Source: Clostridium kluyveri
GTDB taxonomy: Bacteria > Bacillota > Clostridia > Clostridiales > Clostridiaceae
Direction of reading: 5' to 3'
Assembly (NCBI RefSeq): GCF_001902295.1
Contig: NZ_CP018335.1
Location: 1,302,001 to 1,366,000, forward strand
DNA length: 64,000 nucleotides
The notes beneath the pieces were generated by a model. That model saw nothing but the letters and a program-made list of their open reading frames with translations. It was not told the origin of the DNA and searched no databases. The translations under genes were made by a program, and so were the position numbers. Position 1 is the first letter of the stretch. Each line of letters begins with the position of its first letter. Below are positions 35,028 to 44,649 of the stretch, piece by piece.

Positions 35028-35204
35028 TTATCTGTTAAACTTCATTTTATTGATATTGAACTCACCGCTTATTTCATCCTGCTCATATTCTATATGTGAT
35101 ATTTCCAGGTCATTATTAGATATCTTATAGTTTGAGGAAACGCATCCTGAGTTGTTATATATATTTCTAAATCGCTTTAATTGTTTATTAGATTTTAAAT
35201 TCAT
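35028..35204 (-). CDS. Small 58-residue protein coupled to the SDH-type protease
   Basis: A short frame of 58 codons, MNLKSNKQLK to NKMKFNR, with an excellent Shine-Dalgarno GGAGGAG placed 5 nt before its ATG at 35204. The start lies 1 nt past the protease stop (35206), so it would be translated by coupling. It is polar and basic at the N-terminus and acidic in the middle (ISHIEYEQDEISGEF), with one Cys at 21 and no membrane segment. No homologue comes to mind. It could be a protease partner or substrate. The RBS and coupling are the main evidence. Confidence 0.7.
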   Translation of the reverse strand: MNLKSNKQLKRFRNIYNNSGCVSSNYKISNNDLEISHIEYEQDEISGEFNINKMKFNR

Positions 35205-35205
35205 A

Positions 35206-36180
35206 TTATATTCTCCTCCAAGCTTGATTTACAATATTTACATTTGAATATCCATTTATATTACCCTCTCCCATGTTATGAATTGCTCCGTCAAAAATGT
35301 AGCCATAACTCATATCAGCTGTTTCAATAATTCCTGAACATACAGAAAATTTACCTAAGGAATCTGCTGTTTCTTCAGGAGAGAACGGAATATTAAAAGA
35401 AAAGTCTTTTTCGTAAGTTTCATAAAGACTCCATAATTTTTTTTCTAACTCATCGGAACAATTTTCTATAGGAAGTTTAATTATGTTTTTGGCTTCCCGC
35501 CTTGTTATCATATAGCTGTGCGATTGGAGTTTTTCTGTTAAAATATTTACAATTTCATTTATCTTATATTCATCCTGATAATTCATATGCATAAGAAGCA
35601 GTTCTTTTGCAACAGTTCTTATTAGTGCATGACTTCTGAATATACTTCCAACAGCTAAAGGATGAATATGTTCTGTTAAGTTAGTAAAGACTTTAATTAA
35701 AGTTTCATCAGTTTTAAGACCTATTACATCTTTGGCAATAGAAAAGAAAGAATATACATCCTCCACATTAATAGGGAGCTTCATATTATTGGCATCTTCA
35801 GGATTAAAAACGCTGGTTATGTTAGGATCTACAGGACTTAGTTCCCCCATCTTAGTCATGATTATTTCAGAGGCACCAAGGCATATTAAAGTACCTGCAC
35901 TATAAGCTTTATAGGGCACTAATACTGAAAATTTGCTGCAGTATTCGTATATGAGTTCAACTAAACGGAGAGATGTCAGTACATCTCCTCCTTTAGTAAA
36001 AATAAAAAGATCTATTTTATCTGTTTTTCCTGAATGCTCAAGAAGTTTGTGAAAAATTGGAATAATATCCGGGGCTACCCTTATGTTGACATTTTGTCTG
36101 TCACCGCAGAAGTAGCATATTACTTTGGAATTACGTTCTTCTGATATATCTTTAATTAATTTATATCTAGTTTCATTCAT
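35206..36180 (-). CDS. SDH-type (ClpP/crotonase-fold) serine protease-like protein
   Basis: A cytoplasmic protein of about 324 residues in the serine dehydrogenase proteinase (SDH_sah) family, related to ClpP and SppA folds. Landmarks are DLFIFTKGGDVLTSLRLVEL, then YKAYSAGTLICLGAS with the candidate catalytic Ser, then MTKMGELSPVDPNI, which resembles the ClpP/SppA SPxDP element. No signal peptide is present. The frame could start at GTG 36189, but TTGGGATG positions well for ATG 36180. The 58-codon gene follows within 1 nt. Divergent from the Hsp20-like gene; the shared 184-nt region probably holds both promoters. A stress or sporulation role is a guess. Confidence 0.85.
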   Translation of the reverse strand: MNETRYKLIKDISEERNSKVICYFCGDRQNVNIRVAPDIIPIFHKLLEHSGKTDKIDLFIFTKGGDVLTSLRLVELIYEYCSKFSVLVPYKAYSAGTLICLGASEIIMTKMGELSPVDPNITSVFNPEDANNMKLPINVEDVYSFFSIAKDVIGLKTDETLIKVFTNLTEHIHPLAVGSIFRSHALIRTVAKELLLMHMNYQDEYKINEIVNILTEKLQSHSYMITRREAKNIIKLPIENCSDELEKKLWSLYETYEKDFSFNIPFSPEETADSLGKFSVCSGIIETADMSYGYIFDGAIHNMGEGNINGYSNVNIVNQAWRRI

Positions 36181-36364
36181 TTTAATCACATCCCAAAATT
36201 GAAAATTGAAATTTAGTTAAGATTATTGTTTGAATTTGGTCTTATATATATTCAGATTAATGGAGTTTTATTTTTAAATATTTTAAAAAATTTTTTGAAT
36301 AATTTTTCCTTTAATATACAATAATAAGTACTGTAAAAAATAAAAAATTAGGAGGTACATTATT

Positions 36365-37006
36365 ATGCAAATTAATACTAATAATTTAGAACAGCAGGGA
36401 ACTAATATACAACAGTTGAGGTTTGTTCCAATATCTTCAAATGTTTCATGCATGGGTACTACTGTTAACTATGGAATTGGTACACATTCAGGAGCGGGGA
36501 TAAATGCTTTTTCCAATAATTCTCAGCCTATGACTGGTTGGGCTATTAGCCCACAGGTGGGGTATGTCAATGCTTCTCAAATTACTAATACTACACCTTG
36601 CATTTCAGCATCTCAATTTGGTCAAATGGGAAGTGGAACTTTTAACGGCATAACTTATAACACTCAAATTCCTATGGGAAGAAACCTTATGATTCAGCCT
36701 ACTGTAGATATTTCAGAAACATCCAGTGACATTATGGTATCTGCTTATGTATCGAATTCTGCAATAAATGATTTAAAACTTAATGTTACTGACGATTCAT
36801 TAACAATATCAGGTACTTTATTAAATGGCTCCAATCAATTTGTATTAAACAGAACAATTCCACTTTCAACAAGTGTAAGGGCAGAAGCTGTGGAAGCTAC
36901 GCTGCAAAGTGGAGTTGTTGAAATAAGATTGCCAAAGACGGAAAAATTTAATAGAGCATCCCATACATTAGGGAAAGATACTGGAAATGTAATGATAAGT
37001 AAATAA
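36365..37006 (+). CDS. Hsp20/alpha-crystallin-domain protein with long N-terminal extension
   Basis: A 213-residue protein. The C-terminal ~90 residues form an alpha-crystallin-type beta sandwich: VDISETSSDIMVSAYV, LKLNVTDDSLTISGTL, NRTIPLSTSVRAEAVEATLQ, then SGVVEIRLPK, the family's signature near the end of the fold. The first ~115 residues are low-complexity, rich in Asn, Gln, Gly, Ser and Thr with Met/Gly turns, unlike standard small heat-shock proteins. It would bind unfolding proteins or be a spore-coat-like structural protein; spore proteins of this shape exist in Firmicutes. RBS AGGAGG. A strong terminator follows and a germination operon comes next. Confidence 0.8.
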   Translation: MQINTNNLEQQGTNIQQLRFVPISSNVSCMGTTVNYGIGTHSGAGINAFSNNSQPMTGWAISPQVGYVNASQITNTTPCISASQFGQMGSGTFNGITYNTQIPMGRNLMIQPTVDISETSSDIMVSAYVSNSAINDLKLNVTDDSLTISGTLLNGSNQFVLNRTIPLSTSVRAEAVEATLQSGVVEIRLPKTEKFNRASHTLGKDTGNVMISK

Positions 37007-37057
37007 TATTACTACTATAATTAAATCACTTTCACATTGAAGAAAAGGGTACCCTTG

Positions 37058-37092
37058 AACTGCTGACAAGATATGTTTGTCAGCAGTTTTTT
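37058..37092 (+). terminator. Terminator after the Hsp20-like gene
   Basis: AACTGCTGACAA (37058-37069) pairs perfectly with TTGTCAGCAGTT (37077-37088), followed by six T in all. Clear rho-independent terminator. Confidence 0.92.
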
Positions 37093-37184
37093 ACATAGGT
37101 AAAGACCGCTGGATAGAATGTTTAAATAAATATTTTTTACAGATTAGGGGAAATATATTTATTATATAGATTGGGGTGATATAA

Positions 37185-38666
37185 ATGGATAATAAAGAAT
37201 ATAACATAAATCACAACATTGAAAATATAAAGAATTTATTAGGAGAACAAACTGAAGTGGTAGTAAGAAACTTACTTATAGGAAAAAACAATTGTATAGA
37301 AGCTGCCATTATTTATTTAAACGGTCTTATAAATAAAGATGTTATAGATAGAGATATATTAAATCCATTAATGTTACATGTGAAAGAAGACTTTGCAGGA
37401 AAAAAGGATATAGAAGACTATATACAAAAAAGATATATTGCTGCCAGTGATTCTTGCATTGAAAGAGATATAAGTAATGTTATAAACAGTGTTAAAAGGG
37501 GAAAAACTGTGCTAATAATTCAAAACTGCTGTAATTTTATCATAATAAATACTGCAGGAGGAAATTATAGAGCTATATCTGAACCGGAAAATGACCTTTC
37601 CTTAAGAGGGCCAAGAGAGGGTTTTGTGGAGAATTTAGAAACCAATATAAGTATATTACGGAGGAGAATAAAAGACAGAAATTTAACTACAGAGAAATTT
37701 ACATTGGGAAGAAGATCTCAAACAGATTTAGTAATTATGTATATAGATGATGTAGTAGATAAAGAGTTCCTTAAAAGGATGAAAGATAAAATAAGTAAAA
37801 TAGATGTAGACTTTATTCCAGCAAATAGTATCATTGAACAGTGTATAGAAGAACATCCTTATAGTGTTTTGCCTCAGACCAGTGGTTCTGAAAGACCTGA
37901 TGTAATAGAAGCAGGCTTGATGGAAGGGAAAATAGCTTTTTTACTAGAGGGTACACCTTATGTTACAACTTATCCGTCCATATTTATAGAATTTTTTCAG
38001 ACTGCAGAGGATTATTATGGAAGGACATTACAGGCATGGTTTATAAGATTTGTGAGAATTATAGCTGTATTTATAGTGATATCTGTTCCTGGAATATATA
38101 TAACATTAATTAAATTTAATCCAGAACTTATTCCTGTTGAATATATTAAGTCTCTTATAGAAGCAAGGCAGGGTATAGTGTTAACTCCTTTTATGTCCTT
38201 GCTGGTTATGCAGTTAACTATAGAATTTTTGAGAGAGGGTGGACTGAGGATGCCGGGGAAAATAGGCCAGACAATCAGTGTAGTAGGAGGTATTATAATC
38301 GGAGATGCTGCAATTCAGTCAAAGGTTATAAGTTCACCTACTTTGCTTGTGGCGGGAATTACTACAGTGGCCTCTTTTGTAATATCTAATTATCAAATGT
38401 CTATTGGTATAAGAGCTTTGACGTATCCCATGCTTATATTGGCAAATTGGCTTGGAGTACTTGGCATAGTTATAGGATGGTTTTCTATATTGGCTTATCT
38501 TTGCTGCTTGGAGAATTTTGGAGTACCATACATGGTATTCCAAAAGAGTGACATGAAAGATATATTTATAAGGGCGCCCATATGGAAGATGAATAGAAGA
38601 CCTAAAGCCATCCCAAATAATGATTCCACCAGACAAAGCAACTTTGGGAATGAGAAAAATGTATAA
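37185..38666 (+). CDS. gerKA: Spore germination receptor subunit A (GerA/GerKA family)
   Basis: A 493-residue GerA-family protein, the larger integral subunit of nutrient germinant receptors in the inner spore membrane. A hydrophilic N-terminal half (1-280) has the family signatures VIYLNGLINKDVIDRDIL and RGPREGFVENLETNISILRRRIKD. Hydrophobic segments follow from about 284 (WFIRFVRIIAVFIVISVPG) to about 440, with TPFMSLLVMQLTIEFLREGG and GGIIIGDAAIQSKVISSPTL typical of the family. RBS TTGGGGTGAT. It overlaps the B subunit by 8 nt. This identifies the organism as a spore former; no C (lipoprotein) subunit follows in the operon. Confidence 0.93.
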   Translation: MDNKEYNINHNIENIKNLLGEQTEVVVRNLLIGKNNCIEAAIIYLNGLINKDVIDRDILNPLMLHVKEDFAGKKDIEDYIQKRYIAASDSCIERDISNVINSVKRGKTVLIIQNCCNFIIINTAGGNYRAISEPENDLSLRGPREGFVENLETNISILRRRIKDRNLTTEKFTLGRRSQTDLVIMYIDDVVDKEFLKRMKDKISKIDVDFIPANSIIEQCIEEHPYSVLPQTSGSERPDVIEAGLMEGKIAFLLEGTPYVTTYPSIFIEFFQTAEDYYGRTLQAWFIRFVRIIAVFIVISVPGIYITLIKFNPELIPVEYIKSLIEARQGIVLTPFMSLLVMQLTIEFLREGGLRMPGKIGQTISVVGGIIIGDAAIQSKVISSPTLLVAGITTVASFVISNYQMSIGIRALTYPMLILANWLGVLGIVIGWFSILAYLCCLENFGVPYMVFQKSDMKDIFIRAPIWKMNRRPKAIPNNDSTRQSNFGNEKNV

Positions 38667-39753
38667 GTCAAAAGATGTATTCTTAACCCCCAGTCAATTT
38701 ACATTTACATTAAAATCAGCTATGGTAGGCATTGAAATTATGTATATACCTAATAGTATTATAAAATTTGCAAGACAAGACAGTTGGATCAGTTGTATAT
38801 TGGGAGCAGTATATCCTTTGTATATATTGCTCATAGCAAACTATTTATGTAAAAGATCTTATAATGAGGATATATTAGTATTAAGCAAAAAATGCTTTGG
38901 AAATATTTTAGGCAGTATTTTAAATTTTATTTTTATATCTTACTTTTTATTCATGCTTACATCAGAGTTTTCAGGATACATTCAGGTATTTAAAGTATAT
39001 GCTACCGGATTTTTGCAGAACTATCAGATGCTATTTACTACATTGATTCCTGTAACCTATATTGTTTATAACGGCATAAAACCATTAGGTAGGTTAAATG
39101 AGGTGGGTTTTTACTTAACCATAACTTTGCTTGTTATTCCCATAGGGATATTAGCTTATGGAACTTTTTTAAACTTAATGCCTGTATTTGATAATAGTAT
39201 AGGTAATATATTAAAAGGATCTATACAGACAGTTTTTCCTTTTTCAGGTATGGAAGTTATACTGTTTATTTATCCTTTTTTAAAAGATAAGAAGAATTTG
39301 TTGAAATGTGGTTTAAAAGCAATTGTTATTGTAACATTTATTTATACATGGACAGTTTCTGCAACTATTTACTATTTAGGTATTGAAATTTCCCCTAAAT
39401 ACTTATGGCCTGTTCTGACATTGGCTGACAGTGTACATATTCCCATTGTAAATAGCTTTAGATTTGTATTTATAGCCCTGTGGTCTTTAGTACAATTTAA
39501 ATGTATGGCTACTTATTATTTTTCAATTTCTTATAGTTTAAATCAATCTATAAAAAAGATATCCCCTCAGACATTTACACTGCTGTTATATCCTTTAATA
39601 ATTATTATAACTAGTTTATATGGAAATCCTACAACAAGAAAAATTTACACAGATAGAATAACCAATGTATATGCAGCATTTAATATTATATATATTTCTA
39701 CAATAGCAATTTTAATTCATTTTAAAAAGGATAAGGAAGTAGAAAAAGCTTAA
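38659..39753 (+). CDS. gerKB: Spore germination receptor subunit B (GerKB family, amino-acid-permease-like)
   Basis: A membrane protein of about 364 residues with ten predicted helices, of the endospore GerAB/GerKB branch of the APC superfamily, thought to bind the germinant. The start region LTPSQFTFTLKSAMVGIEIM is typical. The frame opens at 38620, but GGGA at 38646-38649 suits ATG 38659, giving MYKSKDVFLTPSQF; this overlaps gerKA by 8 nt. GerKC is absent: the next gene is convergent and a terminator intervenes, so the C subunit must come from elsewhere or this receptor works without it. Confidence 0.92.
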   Translation: MYKSKDVFLTPSQFTFTLKSAMVGIEIMYIPNSIIKFARQDSWISCILGAVYPLYILLIANYLCKRSYNEDILVLSKKCFGNILGSILNFIFISYFLFMLTSEFSGYIQVFKVYATGFLQNYQMLFTTLIPVTYIVYNGIKPLGRLNEVGFYLTITLLVIPIGILAYGTFLNLMPVFDNSIGNILKGSIQTVFPFSGMEVILFIYPFLKDKKNLLKCGLKAIVIVTFIYTWTVSATIYYLGIEISPKYLWPVLTLADSVHIPIVNSFRFVFIALWSLVQFKCMATYYFSISYSLNQSIKKISPQTFTLLLYPLIIIITSLYGNPTTRKIYTDRITNVYAAFNIIYISTIAILIHFKKDKEVEKA

Positions 39754-39766
39754 GTGTAGAATTACA

Positions 39767-39808
39767 AAAACTCCTCATATACATTTTTATTTGTATTGGG
39801 GAGCTTTT
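39767..39808. terminator. Terminator between convergent gerKB and DUF3231 genes
   Basis: CTCCTCATATACA (39771-39783) pairs with TGTATTGGGGAG (39792-39803), with one wobble or bulge, flanked by A and T runs on both sides. Confidence 0.75.
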
Positions 39809-39819
39809 ATATTATTGGA

Positions 39820-40827
39820 TTATTTAATTCCTGCTAAATTTTTGTGATCTATTGCTTGAGGTGGTTGTTCATATAGTTTTTTACTTATCATCATATCTAA
39901 AATATCTTTGGTATATTTTATAAGTTCCTCTGTGAATTCAATGTAAATATTTTGTAAGTCATTTCTCTTGGCATCTGATAGGGCTATTCCTATACTGCCC
40001 ATTTTGGTGGAACACATTATCAATATTTTGTTCATTATTAATTTTTCTGAAAAAGGTGAAACTGTAGAATCAGTTATATACATATCAGAAGAAGATGGCA
40101 CAGGAATATCTTCTTTTTCTAATAAAGAATTTAAGATATCATTTTGTTTAGAAGCTAATTCTTTCCCTCTTAATATATACTCAGAAATTTTTTTGTCTTT
40201 ATAGACTTGAGCAAAGGCTGTAAAAAGAGTTTTTCTTATTATAGTTCCAAGAGCCATAGAAAAAATATGGGTTATTTCACTAGTAAGTAGGGGTCTCTTT
40301 TTTCCAAACCAGTTTAACATGAATTGCTCACTTTTCACATATTGAATACTTTTAGGCACTTCCACATGAGGTGTTCTTATAAAAATGCCTTTTGATAATT
40401 TTAATTCTGTAGATTTATTATAGAGATCAACATAGTCTAAAATACATTTTGAAAAATAATCTCTAATGTCATTACGAGCTATTTCATTTAAAGTTGAGGT
40501 ATAATTTTGCATACCAATTTTTGATACATAAGATAAATACTGTACATAAAAACTATCTGTGAATAAGCGTGGAGCATTTATATTGACATCTTTTTCATTA
40601 AAACCATCTGGTATAGGTAATTGTTCTCCAGTAAATATGTCGGATAATATTTTGATACGGCTGTTACATAGCTCTAAAGTTTGTTGTAAAAGTTTTTTTA
40701 TTTCAACATCTTCAACTGAGTTTAAAAAATACTGAAATTTACATACCAATAAACTCTCAGCCATGTAGGAATTCCAGATTCCTGTTATTTCCGATGAAAC
40801 TAAGGGTATTTGTGTAATATTTGACAT
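39820..40827 (-). CDS. DUF3231 family protein, two-fold repeated
   Basis: A 335-residue protein that I place in DUF3231, a family common in spore-forming Bacilli and Clostridia. Two related halves of about 165 residues are visible, each opening with SEIT and an all-helical, ferritin-like pattern (LVSSEITGIWNSYMAESLL and LLTSEITHIFSMALGTIIR), each with a helix-rich middle and a segment like LPIPDGF / IPVPSSSD. No function is established; spore or stress roles are suspected only from distribution. GGAGG lies before the ATG at 40827. Its neighbours (germination receptor and alcohol dehydrogenase) give no clear hint. Confidence 0.75.
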   Translation of the reverse strand: MSNITQIPLVSSEITGIWNSYMAESLLVCKFQYFLNSVEDVEIKKLLQQTLELCNSRIKILSDIFTGEQLPIPDGFNEKDVNINAPRLFTDSFYVQYLSYVSKIGMQNYTSTLNEIARNDIRDYFSKCILDYVDLYNKSTELKLSKGIFIRTPHVEVPKSIQYVKSEQFMLNWFGKKRPLLTSEITHIFSMALGTIIRKTLFTAFAQVYKDKKISEYILRGKELASKQNDILNSLLEKEDIPVPSSSDMYITDSTVSPFSEKLIMNKILIMCSTKMGSIGIALSDAKRNDLQNIYIEFTEELIKYTKDILDMMISKKLYEQPPQAIDHKNLAGIK

Positions 40828-40886
40828 AATTATAACCTCCTAAATATAAATATTTTTTGTTAAAGTAAAATTATATTGTTAAATGT

Positions 40887-42059
40887 TCACATAGCAATTT
40901 TAAAAATATTAAATACATCTTCTGCAGTTGCCTGCCTAGGATTTGTAAATATAGCTATATCTTTTACTGCATTATTTGAAAGAAATTCTAAATCTTCTTC
41001 TTTTACTCCTAAATCTTTTAAATTTATGGGAACATCCAGCTCTTTAGATAAAGTTTGAATTTTATTCTTAATCTTGCAGAGAGCTTCATGTCGATTTAAT
41101 GCGTTTTCTCCCATAGCGCTGCACAGCGTAAGAATCCTTTCCTCAGGTATGGAGGGAGAATTAAATTCAATTACATGGGGTAAAAGTACTGTATTACATA
41201 TTCCATGAATTTGTTGATAAAAACCACCTATTTGATGAGTCATGGCATGAACAAGCCCTAACCCTGCATTGTTAAATGCCAGTCCTGCCATTATATTGGC
41301 ATACATCATCTGTTCTCTGGCCTCTAAATCATTTCCGTTATCGCGAGCTCTTTTTATATAGGTGAATACTAGTCTTAAAGCATCTATGGCTAAGGCATCT
41401 GTGGCAGGAAAGGCTTCAGTAGAAATAAAGGATTCTATGGCATGGGTAGCCGCATCCATTCCTGAACTAACAGTTACATCAGGAGGCATAGAGGGCATAA
41501 AAGTAGGATCGTTTACAGATATTATAGGCATCATTTTAGGATCACCTATATCTATCTTTAACTTTCTGCTTTCATCCGTTAAAATTGCAAAGTTTGATAT
41601 TTCCGATGCAGAGCCAGAAGTAGTATTAATTGCTATGAGTGGCAGACAGGGTTTTGTCATTTTTTTATATCCCTCATAATCTGCTATTGATCCTCCGTTA
41701 GTTGCCACTATTGCTATACCTTTGGCACAATCATGACAAGTACCGCCACCTATGGATATGATAAAGTGGTAACTTCTCTTTAATGGATTCAAACTTTTTT
41801 TGAAATATGTTAAACCGTCTTCTATAAATGAAATTGTAGAATTGGGATGTAATATACCATCAAATATGTCATAAGAAATAAATAAATGTTTCAATATCTT
41901 TTCAACCATTTCCACGTAACCAAGACTTATTATGTTTTTATCCGTAACGATTAGAGCCTTACTTAGTTTATGTGGCATTAAATAGTTTGGTAAATTTTTT
42001 AGTGCACCTGTACCAATAAGATTAATTGATGGACATAAAAAATTATGAGTATTTTCCAA
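40887..42059 (-). CDS. Iron-containing alcohol dehydrogenase (group III)
   Basis: A 390-residue iron-dependent alcohol dehydrogenase, NAD(P)-linked. GGGTCHDCAKGIA corresponds to the GGGSxxDxAK nucleotide-binding motif. The metal site shows GMDAATHAIESFIS, then LVHAMTHQIGGFYQQIHGIC with the His ligands. It resembles the 1,3-propanediol/methanol dehydrogenase branch (DhaT, YiaY) and differs from the etu alcohol dehydrogenases. Substrate cannot be assigned. Translation probably begins at TTG 42059, after GGGAGGGA with suitable spacing. It is transcribed alone and divergent from topB. Confidence 0.85.
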   Translation of the reverse strand: MENTHNFLCPSINLIGTGALKNLPNYLMPHKLSKALIVTDKNIISLGYVEMVEKILKHLFISYDIFDGILHPNSTISFIEDGLTYFKKSLNPLKRSYHFIISIGGGTCHDCAKGIAIVATNGGSIADYEGYKKMTKPCLPLIAINTTSGSASEISNFAILTDESRKLKIDIGDPKMMPIISVNDPTFMPSMPPDVTVSSGMDAATHAIESFISTEAFPATDALAIDALRLVFTYIKRARDNGNDLEAREQMMYANIMAGLAFNNAGLGLVHAMTHQIGGFYQQIHGICNTVLLPHVIEFNSPSIPEERILTLCSAMGENALNRHEALCKIKNKIQTLSKELDVPINLKDLGVKEEDLEFLSNNAVKDIAIFTNPRQATAEDVFNIFKIAM

Positions 42060-42425
42060 GATTTATCCCTCCCATACTCAAGCTTATTAAATGGATAGAC
42101 AATTATATTTAAATATCTTAAAATAAAATATAAAATGAATTTTATTCTAAGTCTCAAATTACTTGATACCCCAGCTTCTATGAAGTGGGGAATAATTTTT
42201 TAGGTTCCAATGGTGAAAATATTTTTTGTGATGAAACTCTATCTAAGATTCTGGATCACTTGATAAATTTAATATGTGTATAGTATGTACTATAGTTAAT
42301 ATAATTATTCCAAGAGGATTGTGTAAATAAATATTTAAGTATAAAGTGTATATGGTATACTAGGGTAAAAAAGCATTTTAACATTATGGATACTATAAAT
42401 TTAATAAAAATGAAAGGAAATGAAT
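42060..42425. other. Intergenic region between divergent alcohol dehydrogenase and topB genes
   Basis: No gene seen in these 366 nt. They contain a terminator-like hairpin (42166-42201) with no obvious plus-strand gene ahead of it, and AT-rich promoter-like sequence before topB (for example GTATATGGTATACTA near 42347). Confidence 0.7.
42166..42201 (+). terminator. Orphan terminator-like hairpin
   Basis: CCCC-AG-CTTC pairs with GAAG-T-GGGG (42169-42190), followed by AATAA and six T. It has the form of a rho-independent terminator but follows no plus-strand gene, so it could end a small RNA or an antisense transcript from the dehydrogenase gene. Confidence 0.6.
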
Positions 42426-44609
42426 ATGATTAAGATATTAGTATTGGCTGAAAAACCGTCTGTAGGAAGAGATTTAGCAAAGGTACTTCATTGTAACAAA
42501 AAAAACCCAGGCTATATAGAAGGAGATAAATATGTTGTAACTTGGGCATTAGGTCATTTGGTAACTTTAGCAGATCCTGAAGATTATGATGAAAGATATA
42601 AGAACTGGGTATTAGAAGATCTGCCAATGCTTCCTGATAAATTAAAACTTGTAGTTATAAAACAAAGCGGCAAGCAATTTAATATAGTAAAATCTCAGAT
42701 GAATAGAAAAGATATAGGAGAGATAATAATTGCCACAGATTCAGGAAGAGAAGGAGAATTGGTAGCCAGATGGATAATAGAGAAAGCTAGAGTTAAAAAA
42801 ACAGTTAAAAGATTGTGGATATCTTCTCAAACAGATAAAGCCATAAAAGAGGGATTTGCAAATTTAAAAAATTCTTCAAAGTATGATAATTTGTATAAAG
42901 CTGCCAGATGTAGAGCAGAAGCGGATTGGGTGGTTGGATTGAATATTACACGTGCCCTAACTTGTAAATATAATGCACAGCTCACAGCAGGCAGGGTTCA
43001 ATCAGCAACACTTGCTATGATAGTTAATCGTGAAGAGGAGATAAAAAATTTTAAGGCTAAAGATTATTTCGTGATTAATGCAAAGACAAAGAAATTTACA
43101 TTGATGTGGAAGGATAAAAATAATAATAGTAATATTTATGAAGAAAATAGGGTAAATAAAATTTTAGCCATTACTAAAGGAAAAGCAGCCAATATAATTG
43201 ATGTTAGAGAGAGCTATAAAAAACAGTATGCGCCTGCACTTTATGATTTGACAGAATTACAAAGGGATGCCAATAGAATTTTTGGATATTCCGCTAAGCA
43301 TACACTTTCTATAATGCAGAGATTATATGAAAATTATAAAATTTTAACTTATCCTAGGACAGATTCTAGATATATTTCTACGGACATAGTGGACACGTTG
43401 AAAGAACGCTTAAAAGCAATTTCTGTAGGCAGTTACAAAATATATGCAAGTGAGTTATTAAAAACCAAGATAAATGCACATAAAGGTTTCGTGGATAACA
43501 GTAAGGTAAGTGATCACCATGCTATAATTCCCACGGAAGGGATATTAACACTGTCACTTTTAAGCAGCGAAGAAAAAAATATTTATGATTTGGTAGTAAA
43601 AAGGTTTTTGGCTGTTATGTTACCTCCTTTTGAATATGTGCAAACTAGTATAATTGCTGACATTAATGGAGAAAATTTTATAGCAAGAGGTAAAGTTGTA
43701 AAGTCAAAAGGGTGGAAAAAGGTATATGACATTGGAAATCAGGTAATTGAAGATGATGAAAATGAAAATCAAATATTACCTGAGTTGAAAAAAGGTGATA
43801 GTATAGATATAATATCAATTGAATCCAGTAGATTAAAGACTAAGCCTCCGGCAAGATTTAACGAGGGAACTTTATTGTCAGCTATGGAAAAACCACAAAA
43901 ATATATATCTATAGACAAACTATATGCAAAAACTCTTGGTGAAACCGGAGGGATAGGAACGGTGGCTACAAGGGCTGATATTATAGAGAAACTCTTTAAC
44001 ATGTTTTATGTAGAGAAAAATGGTAAAGATATAATTCCAACTTCAAAGGGAAAACAACTTATAGAATTAGTACCAGAAGATCTTAAATCTCCTCTTTTAA
44101 CGGCGCAGTGGGAAATGGACTTAGAACTTATTAGTAAGGGAAAAAAGGATCCTGAAGTTTTTATAAGAAAGATGAGGGAATATGCCGGAACATTAGTGGA
44201 AGATGTTAAGGAAAGCAGTAACAAATTTAAACATGATAATATTACAGGAAAAAAATGTCCTGTCTGTGGAAAGTATATGCTTGAAGTTAAAGGCAAACAG
44301 GGAAGAATGTTAGTATGTCAGGATAGGGAGTGTGGTCATAGAGAGAATTTAGCCAGATTGACCAATGCCAGGTGCCCCGAGTGTCATAAAAAGCTTGAAC
44401 TTAAGGGAGAAGGAGAAAAACGAATTTATGTATGTTCACACTGCAGCTTTAGGGAAAAATTTTCTTCATTTAATAAAAGATTTAAAGAAAATGAGGGTAA
44501 GCTAAATAAAAAAGAAGTGTCAAAATATATGAAAAAAATGAATGGAGAAAATAAGGCCAATATAAATTCATCATTAGCCGAAGCATTAGCTAATATAAAG
44601 TTCAAGTAA
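42426..44609 (+). CDS. topB: DNA topoisomerase III (type IA)
   Basis: A type IA topoisomerase of about 727 residues. The TOPRIM start is LVLAEKPSVGRDLAKVL with DSGREGELVARWII; the active-site Tyr lies in ILTYPRTDSRYIS near residue 307; HHAIIPTE and GTVATRADIIEKLF are family motifs. The C-terminus carries two Cys4 zinc-binding modules, CPVCGKYM with CQDRECG and CPECHKKL with CSHC. It relaxes and decatenates DNA. AAAGGA at 42413-42418 suits ATG 42426 better than 42420. An alcohol dehydrogenase gene follows on the same strand. Confidence 0.95.
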   Translation: MIKILVLAEKPSVGRDLAKVLHCNKKNPGYIEGDKYVVTWALGHLVTLADPEDYDERYKNWVLEDLPMLPDKLKLVVIKQSGKQFNIVKSQMNRKDIGEIIIATDSGREGELVARWIIEKARVKKTVKRLWISSQTDKAIKEGFANLKNSSKYDNLYKAARCRAEADWVVGLNITRALTCKYNAQLTAGRVQSATLAMIVNREEEIKNFKAKDYFVINAKTKKFTLMWKDKNNNSNIYEENRVNKILAITKGKAANIIDVRESYKKQYAPALYDLTELQRDANRIFGYSAKHTLSIMQRLYENYKILTYPRTDSRYISTDIVDTLKERLKAISVGSYKIYASELLKTKINAHKGFVDNSKVSDHHAIIPTEGILTLSLLSSEEKNIYDLVVKRFLAVMLPPFEYVQTSIIADINGENFIARGKVVKSKGWKKVYDIGNQVIEDDENENQILPELKKGDSIDIISIESSRLKTKPPARFNEGTLLSAMEKPQKYISIDKLYAKTLGETGGIGTVATRADIIEKLFNMFYVEKNGKDIIPTSKGKQLIELVPEDLKSPLLTAQWEMDLELISKGKKDPEVFIRKMREYAGTLVEDVKESSNKFKHDNITGKKCPVCGKYMLEVKGKQGRMLVCQDRECGHRENLARLTNARCPECHKKLELKGEGEKRIYVCSHCSFREKFSSFNKRFKENEGKLNKKEVSKYMKKMNGENKANINSSLAEALANIKFK

Positions 44610-44649
44610 ACATTTAAATTTGAAAAATTATAAGCAAGAGGTGTTACTT

